Part shown: positions 1-7,170 of the stretch, one piece after another
Layout: every line of letters starts with the position of its first letter
Position numbering within the stretch: position 1 is the stretch's first letter
Assembly: GCA_948543815.1 (NCBI GenBank)
Contig: CAOVHW010000005.1
Location: 26,755-90,754, forward strand
Direction: 5' to 3'
Origin: an uncultured Eubacteriales bacterium
GTDB lineage: Bacteria; Bacillota; Clostridia; Lachnospirales; CAMVHY01
DNA: 64,000 bases
Notes under the pieces: model-generated
Database searches by the model: none
Told to the model about the DNA's origin: nothing
What the model saw: the letters and a program-made list of their open reading frames with translations, nothing else
Made by a program: the position numbers and the translations under genes

Positions 1-1380
1 AAATTCAGAACCATTATATAAAAAACTAAATATATTTACAAAATCAAATTCGTTAAACAAATCATCACTATCATCAAAAAATTTTTTTAACACTGCAACA
101 ATCATTTTGTTAATTATATTTATATCAGATTCATTAAAATTTCTGTGTTGAGCAAAAAATTTTTTTAAAACACCTGAAATAAATTCAGACATTTCTAAAA
201 CTAATTTATTGACCATTTTTGCTTCTTCTTCTATCGCTTTTTCTATTGTTGCTTTTGCTTTTTTATCATCTATTTGATTTTTCTCCAATTTTTTTCTATC
301 TTTTTTTAATATTTCTATATTATCTGCTGCACCTTGTATATCAAAAAAAATTTTTATAATATTTATTATTTTAACACTATCTATTGCAACAATTATGCCT
401 TTAAAATCAATTTTTTTCATAAGTAAATCACATACAGCTTTAGCTTTATTTAAAAATCTATCTTTATCACTTATTTTTTCAAATCCATTTCTAAAAGTTT
501 CAAAATAAAAATTAACTAATTTCATAAAATCAAAATTAGAAAATTTATTTATAATTAAAACAAATAAATTCCAATCCATTGAAATATTATTTTCAAATGC
601 TATTTTAAAAAAGTAAGTAAGGTCTTCTTCTCCTCCTTCTTCATTTCCTATTTTCTTCATTTTATTTATAACATTTTTTAAATCATCACGTTTAAATTGA
701 AAACCCGGGTTTCTTTTACTTAAAGGGGCAATTTGTAAATTTGCAATTGATTGATTTAAATTATTTATTTTTGCAATTAAAGTTTCAAAATCTTGTTTAT
801 ATAAACTTTTTTTATTAATTATTTCATCAATTTCATCAATTTGCGGGAGCAAATTCCTACAATTTAATACTTTATTTATTCTTTTTAATACAGATTGTAT
901 TTCTTTTAAATATATTTTTTCTGCAGCAATTGCTTCTCTTATTTTTTTTGTAAATTCCTGTTCTTTAGAATCTTCTTTTTCAATAAAATAATTTTTCACT
1001 GCTTTATTCAAATCACTATTCTTTGTTCCCAAATTCTTAGATACATCAACTAATTCTTTTGCATGTTTTGAACTTTCAATTGTCTCAATTAAATTTTCAA
1101 TTTCATCAAATGTCAAATCATTTTTTAATTTCTGTAAACCAATCGAAATTATATCATTTATTTTTTTACTTTTTCTTAAATCAATCCAATATATAAATTG
1201 CTCTACTGTTAAATCATCAGATAACTTTTTAGAAAGATCTTCAAAAAGACTATCTTTAACAAAATCATTATTCTCAACTATTGATTTCGCACTTTCAAAA
1301 TCTATTCTTGACGTACTTTCTAAATATTTTTTAAAATTTTTTTTTGACTTAAAATGTATTTCATCTGAGGTTTTCTGCAT
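1..1380 (-). CDS. Unknown coiled-coil protein, 3' end cut by window edge
   Basis: The reading frame is open from ATG at 1380 (preceded by a GAGGAGGTG ribosome binding site) to base 1, giving 460 codons without a stop; the C-terminus lies outside the window. The protein is Lys/Glu/Ile/Asn-rich and looks almost wholly helical, with a probable coiled coil near residues 150-190 and another near 370-410 (many Lys/Glu/Ala heptad-like stretches). I see no signal peptide, no membrane segment in the visible part and no catalytic motif. It starts MQKTSDEIHF. It follows a good promoter at 1424-1451 and appears monocistronic. I do not recognise a family. Its composition resembles the other unknown proteins of the window (21.1, 56.6, 63.3 kb), so it may belong to the same lineage-specific set; that is inference. 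Confidence 0.8.
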   Translation of the reverse strand, partial: MQKTSDEIHFKSKKNFKKYLESTSRIDFESAKSIVENNDFVKDSLFEDLSKKLSDDLTVEQFIYWIDLRKSKKINDIISIGLQKLKNDLTFDEIENLIETIESSKHAKELVDVSKNLGTKNSDLNKAVKNYFIEKEDSKEQEFTKKIREAIAAEKIYLKEIQSVLKRINKVLNCRNLLPQIDEIDEIINKKSLYKQDFETLIAKINNLNQSIANLQIAPLSKRNPGFQFKRDDLKNVINKMKKIGNEEGGEEDLTYFFKIAFENNISMDWNLFVLIINKFSNFDFMKLVNFYFETFRNGFEKISDKDRFLNKAKAVCDLLMKKIDFKGIIVAIDSVKIINIIKIFFDIQGAADNIEILKKDRKKLEKNQIDDKKAKATIEKAIEEEAKMVNKLVLEMSEFISGVLKKFFAQHRNFNESDINIINKMIVAVLKKFFDDSDDLFNEFDFVNIFSFLYNGSEF

Positions 1381-1423
1381 TTAAAATCACCTCCTCTAAC
1401 TTTTCTGAATTACTTATATTTTT

Positions 1424-1451
1424 ATTATAACATAATATTTTTTTTGTGCAA
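1424..1451 (-). promoter_or_regulatory. Sigma-A-type promoter for the coiled-coil gene
   Basis: On the minus strand TTGCAC is followed after 16 bases by TATAAT, with TG one base before the -10 (extended -10). It lies about 45 bases upstream of the ATG at 1380. Confidence 0.7.
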
Positions 1452-1471
1452 ACTAAGAACTAAAATCATTA

Positions 1472-1518
1472 CAAAAATCGCGTTTTGATTTATCATTTTT
1501 ACAATAAATCAAAACGCG
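1472..1518 (-). terminator. Terminator after mutS2
   Basis: A 15-bp perfect stem (1479-1493 with 1504-1518, CGCGTTTTGATTTAT) with a 10-base loop lies just beyond the mutS2 stop. On the minus strand it is followed by A then TTTTT, a modest U-tract. Confidence 0.7.
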
Positions 1519-1523
1519 CAAAA

Positions 1524-3818
1524 TTATTTTAAATTAACAATCGTAACACCAAGATCACCTTCGGTAAAATTTCCAGCGCGAAAATTTTTAACCGAAGAAT
1601 TTTTTTTAAGATAATCCGAAATTGCTTTTCGAAGTGCACCCGTACCTTTCCCATGTATAATCATAATTTCATCAAGCTTTGCGATAACAGCATCGTCAAT
1701 ATATTTATCAATGAATGCCAATGCCTCATCGCAATTACAACCTCTTACATCAATTTTTGATGAGATATCAAAACTTTTTTTTACCACAAAATTTTTTTCA
1801 GGCTTAACATCTTTTTTTGCGTTACAAACTTTTAAATCGTTTACCGGAATTTTTGCAGTAAAAACTCCTGTACTAACGGTAACAATTTTCTCAGTGTTTG
1901 GCAAAGTTTTTACGATACAAACTTGATTTAAAGTTTGTGAAAAAAATTTATCGCCAACATTTACATTTATCGAAACTTTATCGTTATTTTTTCGTGGAAC
2001 ATTAACCAAATTTTCGGTTTCATTTTTCAATTGCGATTTGATTTCTTCGGCAGCTTTAAAATTATTTTGACGATAATTTTTTAGCATTAAATTTGATTTT
2101 TCGCGCGCTGAATTAATAATATTTAAAGCTTGCTGTTTAGCATTTTGCAATTCTTTTTCTTTTTGCAGTCGAAATTTTTCTAGCTCCGAATCAAATCTTT
2201 TCTTTAAAATTTCAGCTTCTGAAAATAATTTTTCAGCTTGCTCATTTTTAATTTTTATCTCTAACTGTTTCTCATTTAAATTTTTCATTACATCTTCGAA
2301 TTGGATATCACGCCGTCGAAGATTTTTTTTCGCCTCATCAATTATTTTCGGATTCAATCCAATTTTTTTCGATATCGCAAAAGCATTGCTTTTACCCGGC
2401 GTACCTATCAACAATCTATAAGTCGGCGACAATGTTTCCACATCAAATTCACATGCTGCATTTTCTACGCCATCCGTTGTCATTGCGTACAATTTCAATT
2501 CACTGTAATGACTCGTGACAATAATTTTTGCCTTCAGTGAAAAAAGATGTTCAAGTATTGCAATAGCTAAAGCTGCACCTTCAACTGGATCCGTCCCCGC
2601 ACCTAATTCATCTAACAAAATTAAAGAATTTTTATTCGCCGAATTTATAATTTGACTGATATTTTTCATGTGAGCCGAAAACGTACTGAGATTTTGCTGA
2701 ATACTTTGCTCGTCGCCAATATCCACAAAAATATTTTCGAACACTGAAATTTGTGAATTTTCATCAGCCGGAATATGCAAACCAGATTGCGCCATTAGTG
2801 CGAATAACCCAACTGTTTTCAATGAAACAGTTTTACCACCGGTATTTGGCCCAGTAATTAAAAGCGTAGAAAATTTTTCACCCAAATAAATATCGAGTGG
2901 CACAGGAGAATTTATCAATGGATGGCGAGCACGCTTCAAATTTATATAACCGTTTTCATTCAAAATTGGTTCCGTTGCATTCATTAAAACGGAAAGTTTC
3001 GCACGTGCGAAAATAAAATCCAAAGAACCCAATGCCCAAACATTTTGTGAAAGCGAATCAAAATTATTTGCTACAGACGTTGAAAGTTGCTTAAGGATTT
3101 TTTGAATTTCCTTATATTCGAGCAACGACAAATTTTTTATTTCATTATTTAAATTCACAACTGAATACGGTTCGATAAAAAAAGTTAAACCCGACGCAGA
3201 TTGTTCATGCACAACGCCATGAAAACTATTTTTAAATTCGTAACGTACTGACAAACAATAGCGATTATTTTTCACGTAAATGATATTATTTTGCAACATA
3301 TTTTTATTTTTATTAATTATTTCGTTCAAAATTTCTTTTATTTTTGCGTTAGCAGATTTAATTTTTCTACGCAATTCAAATAAATTTGCAGACGCATTAT
3401 CAGCGATTTCATTGCCATTTATTTTGCTATCGATTTCAGATTTAAGTTCATTTAACAATTTTATTTTCGAAAAAAAATTATTTAACACGCCATCATAATC
3501 TTTACAATACAATTTAATTTTTTGCATAACATTTAAAAAATCTGATACTGCCAATAATTCTTCACATGACAAAATACCGTTGAGTTCAACACGTTTTAAA
3601 ATATTCCTAATATCTTTTATGTCTGTTATCGGCAAAGAATTTTTTTTTAATATTAATGAAAGAGCTTGTGAAGTTTCAGTCTGTAACTTTTTTACCACTA
3701 CAAATTTATTTGATGGCATTATTTTGCTACAAAATTCTTTACCCATAACAGTAATAGCATTATCTTTTAAAAGTTCAATTATCTTATCAAATTCTAAATC
3801 CCTTATTGCTTTTTCCAT
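1524..3818 (-). CDS. mutS2: MutS2 family ATPase/endonuclease
   Basis: MutS2 is a MutS paralogue without the mismatch-recognition domain. It is known from other species for suppressing homologous recombination and for acting on stalled or collided ribosomes. The 764-aa length fits the family. Visible: a clamp/helical core in residues 1-300, Walker A GPNTGGKT at about 323-330, a Q-loop/STFSAHM region near 378-385, Walker B with LLDELGAGTDP at about 401-410, a long coiled coil at about 520-600 and a C-terminal Smr domain (about 690-764) with the DVRG and HGKGTGALR nuclease motifs. The ATG at 3818 has a weak SD-like purine run and follows an AbrB gene terminator, so mutS2 is probably its own transcript. 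No abnormal features. The identification is secure; the cellular role is taken from the family. Confidence 0.96.
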   Translation of the reverse strand: MEKAIRDLEFDKIIELLKDNAITVMGKEFCSKIMPSNKFVVVKKLQTETSQALSLILKKNSLPITDIKDIRNILKRVELNGILSCEELLAVSDFLNVMQKIKLYCKDYDGVLNNFFSKIKLLNELKSEIDSKINGNEIADNASANLFELRRKIKSANAKIKEILNEIINKNKNMLQNNIIYVKNNRYCLSVRYEFKNSFHGVVHEQSASGLTFFIEPYSVVNLNNEIKNLSLLEYKEIQKILKQLSTSVANNFDSLSQNVWALGSLDFIFARAKLSVLMNATEPILNENGYINLKRARHPLINSPVPLDIYLGEKFSTLLITGPNTGGKTVSLKTVGLFALMAQSGLHIPADENSQISVFENIFVDIGDEQSIQQNLSTFSAHMKNISQIINSANKNSLILLDELGAGTDPVEGAALAIAILEHLFSLKAKIIVTSHYSELKLYAMTTDGVENAACEFDVETLSPTYRLLIGTPGKSNAFAISKKIGLNPKIIDEAKKNLRRRDIQFEDVMKNLNEKQLEIKIKNEQAEKLFSEAEILKKRFDSELEKFRLQKEKELQNAKQQALNIINSAREKSNLMLKNYRQNNFKAAEEIKSQLKNETENLVNVPRKNNDKVSINVNVGDKFFSQTLNQVCIVKTLPNTEKIVTVSTGVFTAKIPVNDLKVCNAKKDVKPEKNFVVKKSFDISSKIDVRGCNCDEALAFIDKYIDDAVIAKLDEIMIIHGKGTGALRKAISDYLKKNSSVKNFRAGNFTEGDLGVTIVNLK

Positions 3819-3837
3819 TTCTTACATTCACTCCGCA

Positions 3838-3875
3838 TAAAAAAACCTATATTATTGCTAGCAAATAATATAGGT
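3838..3875 (-). terminator. Terminator between AbrB-like gene and mutS2
   Basis: A 12-bp perfect stem ACCTATATTATT (3845-3856) with AATAATATAGGT (3864-3875), followed on the minus strand by TTTTTTTA. Confidence 0.85.
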
Positions 3876-3880
3876 AAAAA

Positions 3881-4138
3881 TTATTCTGTTAAGCCAATTA
3901 ATTTTGCCATTTCAATAATAGATTGCCGCGATACTTTTTTCCCACAGTAATCAATTAAATTTTCCCGCTCACCTGTAAAAATATCTCTGTCACTATATTT
4001 TTGTAAAATAATCCTATCTTCTTCGGCAATAATTTCTATGAGATCATGTTCAGAAATATCCAATACTCTCCGTAACTCAGCAGGAATAACAACACGTCCC
4101 AATTCATCTATTCGTCTTGGGATACCAACGCGTTTCAT
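3881..4138 (-). CDS. AbrB/SpoVT-type transcription regulator
   Basis: An 85-aa protein with an N-terminal swapped-hairpin AbrB DNA-binding domain (GIPRRIDELGRVVIPAELRR, residues about 4-23), followed by a short C-terminal part that includes a Cys (DYCGKKVSR). AbrB-type proteins control stationary-phase and sporulation genes in Bacillota. I place the start at the ATG at 4138, which has GGAGG nine bases upstream and leads directly into the conserved domain; an upstream in-frame start would add 35 non-conserved residues. The gene lies downstream of the Mor-type gene in the same direction and ends at a strong hairpin terminator. It differs from spoVT at 62.5 kb, which has the extra GAF-like C-terminal domain. 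The target genes are unknown. Confidence 0.9.
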   Translation of the reverse strand: MKRVGIPRRIDELGRVVIPAELRRVLDISEHDLIEIIAEEDRIILQKYSDRDIFTGERENLIDYCGKKVSRQSIIEMAKLIGLTE

Positions 4139-4200
4139 AATAAAAAACCTCCATCTAGCACCAAATTTTTTTTTTAATATATCATACCCAAAAAAATTAA

Positions 4201-4482
4201 TCAATATTTTTTCCGTGTGATATTTCTTATTGTTCGCTCGCAAAGATTATATTTTACAGCTAATTCTCTATAATTTCCACCATCAAATTCAGCTTGAATC
4301 TGCCTAGCAAAACAATTACCGAACAATCTTTTTTTAGTTGGGATATAAATTGAACTACCACCATATTTCTCAACAAGAATACATAACGAATTATAGCCAA
4401 TAATATTAAAAATCATATTAAATGGCGGCAAAATTTCTTCCGAATAATTTACTACTACATCTTTTAAAAACAAATCATTCAT
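4201..4482 (-). CDS. Mor-family transcription activator-like protein
   Basis: This 93-aa protein matches the small Firmicutes versions of the Mor transcription activator family (named from phage Mu Mor). The family pattern is an N-terminal dimerisation part (residues 1-45), the signature YGGSSIYIP (about 40-48), then a C-terminal helix-turn-helix in the stretch EFDGGNYRELAVKYNLCER. Genes like this occur in phages and as chromosomal singletons. Here it sits just upstream of the AbrB-like gene, about 60 bases away and transcribed toward it. A region rich in palindromes (4528-4616) lies upstream and could hold its promoter or operators. The start ATG at 4482 is preceded by GGGGG at about 11 bases. 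Family assignment is by pattern and reasonably firm; its regulon is unknown. Confidence 0.82.
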   Translation of the reverse strand: MNDLFLKDVVVNYSEEILPPFNMIFNIIGYNSLCILVEKYGGSSIYIPTKKRLFGNCFARQIQAEFDGGNYRELAVKYNLCERTIRNITRKKY

Positions 4483-4527
4483 AACTATATGAATCCCCCT
4501 TTAAATACAATATCAAAAGATATTTTT

Positions 4528-4616
4528 GTAAACTATAATATAAAATTTATTCTTATATTTCGCATTTAAAGACTTTTACATGTAAAAATTAAATGAATTA
4601 GTAAACTATAGTTTAC
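4528..4616. promoter_or_regulatory. Cluster of palindromic operator-like sites
   Basis: The 329-base gap between the divergent Mor-type gene and XRE gene holds a perfect 16-bp palindrome GTAAACTATAGTTTAC (4601-4616), a second copy of its left part (GTAAACTATA, 4528-4537) and a separate 14-bp palindrome TTTTACATGTAAAA (4574-4587). This is typical of sites for dimeric repressors; one of the two flanking regulators is the obvious candidate. The role is inferred. Confidence 0.6.
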
Positions 4617-4811
4617 AAGAAATTATATATGACACAAAATGTAAATGTCAACTTTCTTGACAAAATTTTGCAAAATACACTGAATTTTTCAATGATAATA
4701 TGATAATTTTCATACAAAATGCTATTATATTAGGAATCATATGGAAAAAATGTTTGACATTTTTTCCCAATACTAATCGTTTCTATTAACTATAAAGTGA
4801 GGAAATAAAAG

Positions 4812-5249
4812 ATGAGAAAGAAGAGTTTAGGTAAAGCATTGAGGAAAATTCGTTTAAAACGAAATATGAATCTTCGCGAGTTTAGTAAATTTATCGGCGT
4901 AAGTCATGCTTATATTTATAAGATAGAAAACGTAAATAATTTTCATGCGCCAATTCCTACTATTGATACGTTAAAAAAAATTTCTAAAGCGTTAGAAATC
5001 CCATTCCATAAATTTTTATATATGTGCGGATATTTTGATGACGATTATGAAAGTGATACAAAAATTGATGACTCAATTGAAAATGAAGTAATTGATATCA
5101 AAATTTATGTCAAAGAATTTATCTTTGATTTAAAAAATGCAAAAGCTATTATCTGTAATAATAAAATTGTAAGTAAAAATGATATTAATATGTTCGTACA
5201 AACTTTAAAAGTCGCTCTCGAATTAGTTAAAAAAAATTCTGCTAAATAA
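4812..5249 (+). CDS. XRE-family helix-turn-helix regulator
   Basis: A 145-aa protein with an N-terminal XRE/Cro-C1 helix-turn-helix at about residues 7-65: ALRKIRLKRNMNLREFSKFI, then GVSHAYIYKIE as recognition helix, ending in LEIPFHKFLYMCGY, the usual close of this domain. Residues about 75-145 are acidic then helical and may dimerise or sense a ligand; I recognise no sensor family. It starts at ATG 4812 after GAGGAAAT, is divergent from the Mor-type gene across a palindrome-rich gap and ends at a strong terminator, so it is monocistronic. Self-regulation through the palindromes is likely but unproven. Confidence 0.9.
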   Translation: MRKKSLGKALRKIRLKRNMNLREFSKFIGVSHAYIYKIENVNNFHAPIPTIDTLKKISKALEIPFHKFLYMCGYFDDDYESDTKIDDSIENEVIDIKIYVKEFIFDLKNAKAIICNNKIVSKNDINMFVQTLKVALELVKKNSAK

Positions 5250-5260
5250 TTTTCTCATTA

Positions 5261-5300
5261 AAAAAATCCGTTTCATAATAAAAACGGATTTTTTGTTTTT
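5261..5300 (+). terminator. Terminator after XRE regulator
   Basis: Perfect 13-bp stem AAAAAATCCGTTT (5261-5273) with AAACGGATTTTTT (5282-5294), U-tract following. Confidence 0.9.
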
Positions 5301-5356
5301 ATTTTCTTATTTCATTATAATTTGACATTATAAATTTAAAGGAGGAATTTTTTTTT

Positions 5357-6016
5357 ATGAATGCTGTTATTTTTGATATGGATGGTTTAATGTTCGATAC
5401 CGAAAAAATTTTTATCCAAGCTTGGGATTTTGTCGGTGAAAAACTTGGTGTCGGTAAGGCCGGCTTTATGGCTCTAAAAACTTTAGGAGTAAATCTAAAA
5501 ACTGCAGAAAAAATGTGGCTCGATGAATTCGACAACAAAATTGATATCAATAAACTTCGTGACTATACTATTGAATTCTTTGAATCTTATTCCCTTAACA
5601 ATAAATTGCCAGTAAAAAAAGGATTGTATAATTTACTTAACTATCTCCAAAAAATGAATTATAAATTAGCCGTTGCTTCTTCATCCCCTCAAAAACTTGT
5701 CCTCGATAATTTAAATTCTACCGATACTAAAAAATATTTTTCTGCAATAATTTGTGGTGATATGGTTGAAAAATCTAAGCCCGAACCTGATATCTATTTA
5801 GAAGCTTGTAATGCTTTAGGTGAAAATCCTTCAAATTGCTACGCTCTTGAAGATTCTAAAAATGGTTTGTTTGCTGCATATAATGCTGGATGTAAAGCAA
5901 TTATGATTCCGGACTTATGGCAACCTGATATCGAAACTTTACAAATAATTACTGCTAAACTAAATGATTTAGATGAAGTTATTAATTTTTTGAAAGTCGG
6001 TGAAAATCTTGAATGA
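5357..6016 (+). CDS. HAD-superfamily hydrolase (beta-phosphoglucomutase-like)
   Basis: A 219-aa HAD phosphatase of the beta-phosphoglucomutase/phosphatase subfamily (helical cap inserted after motif I). Motif I is FDMDGLMFDTE with nucleophile Asp7 and acid/base Asp9; motif II is ASSSP (about 116-120); motif III is Lys in KSKPEPDIY (about 143-150); motif IV is ALEDSKNG (about 170-177). Proteins like this dephosphorylate or isomerise small phosphosugars or nucleotides; the substrate cannot be read from sequence. SD is AAAGGAGG upstream of ATG 5357. Its end overlaps the start of the DUF402 gene, so the HAD, DUF402, radC and mutS genes probably form one transcript. Confidence 0.92.
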   Translation: MNAVIFDMDGLMFDTEKIFIQAWDFVGEKLGVGKAGFMALKTLGVNLKTAEKMWLDEFDNKIDINKLRDYTIEFFESYSLNNKLPVKKGLYNLLNYLQKMNYKLAVASSSPQKLVLDNLNSTDTKKYFSAIICGDMVEKSKPEPDIYLEACNALGENPSNCYALEDSKNGLFAAYNAGCKAIMIPDLWQPDIETLQIITAKLNDLDEVINFLKVGENLE

Positions 6017-6458
6017 TGTAAAATTATACCGACGTCGCTTTATCCCTAATGAAAAAATCCTCCTCCACGATAAAATTATTCGTATCGATAATGAAGTTAT
6101 TATTACTAAATGGAAAACTTTTCGCCCTAAAACTAATTTTTCTTCCGGCCACTCTTGTGTCTATATCGATGAAGGTTTTAAAGTTAGTAAACTTTTTGAC
6201 GATAATAATAATTTTGTGTCGTTTTATTGTGATATAATTAATGTTAAAATTAACCACAATGAATATATCGTTGAGGATTTATTAATCGATGTTACTATCA
6301 ATAAAAATAATGTACGAGTGCTAGATTTGGATGAACTTGCTGACGCTCTCGATAAAAATTTAATTACTACTAGTATGGCGAAAGATGCTCTACGGAAAGC
6401 TAATCGCTTACTCTCTATTATCTATAATGGGAACTTTAAGAAATTTATTAATTTCTAG
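6009..6458 (+). CDS. DUF402 family protein
   Basis: A 149-aa DUF402 protein. The conserved pattern is clear: YRRRFIPNEKI near the N-terminus, ITKWKTFRPK, YIDEGFKVSKLFDDN, FYCDIINV, YIVEDLLIDV and LDLDELADAL. Known members of the fold are nucleoside-diphosphate/triphosphate phosphatases or FomD-like hydrolases with a barrel fold; the family is otherwise poorly characterised. I prefer the TTG at 6009 as start: GGTG lies six bases upstream, the same arrangement as in murG and ruvB here. The in-frame GTG at 6000 is itself the ribosome binding site. The gene overlaps the last eight bases of the HAD gene (translational coupling) and lies eight bases before radC. Confidence 0.85.
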   Translation: MNDVKLYRRRFIPNEKILLHDKIIRIDNEVIITKWKTFRPKTNFSSGHSCVYIDEGFKVSKLFDDNNNFVSFYCDIINVKINHNEYIVEDLLIDVTINKNNVRVLDLDELADALDKNLITTSMAKDALRKANRLLSIIYNGNFKKFINF

Positions 6459-6466
6459 GTGTTACT

Positions 6467-7162
6467 ATGGCAAATTTACATAAGGGTCATCGTGAAAGAA
6501 TTAAAAAACGTTTTATCGATTACGGTTTAGATTCTTTCAGTGACCATCAAGTCCTTGAACTTCTTCTTTTCTATTGCGTTCATATGCGTGATACTAATGA
6601 ATTGGCTCATAAAATGATAAATGAATTTGGCTCACTTACTAATCTTTTTGATGCCGACCCAATAGTTATTATGAATAAATGTTCTGTTAGTATGAATGTT
6701 GCCGTCTTAATTTCAATGATACCCGCACTTTCTCGTCGCTATCACACTAATAAATACTTACTCGATAAACCAATATTAAATTCGACTAAAAAAATTGGTA
6801 ACTATGCAATTGCATTAATGTTAGGTAGAACTGTTGAACATTTTTTTCTTATTTGCCTAAACAGTCAACATAAACTAATTGAATCAGTATTAGTTTCAGA
6901 AGGTACGGTAGATGAAACACCAATTTACCCACGAAAAATTGTCGAAATTGTTTTGAAATATCATGCAACAAGTATTGTTCTAGTACATAATCATCCAGGT
7001 GGTTCATTTATTCCATCGAATTCAGATATTGAGTCGACACAGAAAATAATTTCGGCATTAGAACCACTTAATATTGAAGTTTTAGATCATATAATTGTTT
7101 CAGGGAATGATTATTATAGTTTTGTCGAGAGGAATACTCTCACCAATTATAAACGAAAGTAG
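6467..7162 (+). CDS. radC: RadC family JAB/MPN-domain protein
   Basis: A 231-aa RadC protein. The N-terminal half carries a helix-hairpin-helix-like region (GLDSFSDHQVLELLLFY). The C-terminal JAB/MPN domain has the JAMM metalloprotease signature H-x-H with following Ser and Asp (VHNHPGGSFIPSNSDIEST; His174, His176). RadC was named for DNA repair, but a repair role in E. coli has been withdrawn; the biochemical function is unsettled. The ATG at 6467 has AGGTG six bases upstream. It is tightly linked to mutS downstream (eight bases) and DUF402 upstream. Confidence 0.92.
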   Translation: MANLHKGHRERIKKRFIDYGLDSFSDHQVLELLLFYCVHMRDTNELAHKMINEFGSLTNLFDADPIVIMNKCSVSMNVAVLISMIPALSRRYHTNKYLLDKPILNSTKKIGNYAIALMLGRTVEHFFLICLNSQHKLIESVLVSEGTVDETPIYPRKIVEIVLKYHATSIVLVHNHPGGSFIPSNSDIESTQKIISALEPLNIEVLDHIIVSGNDYYSFVERNTLTNYKRK

Positions 7163-7170
7163 TTGATACT

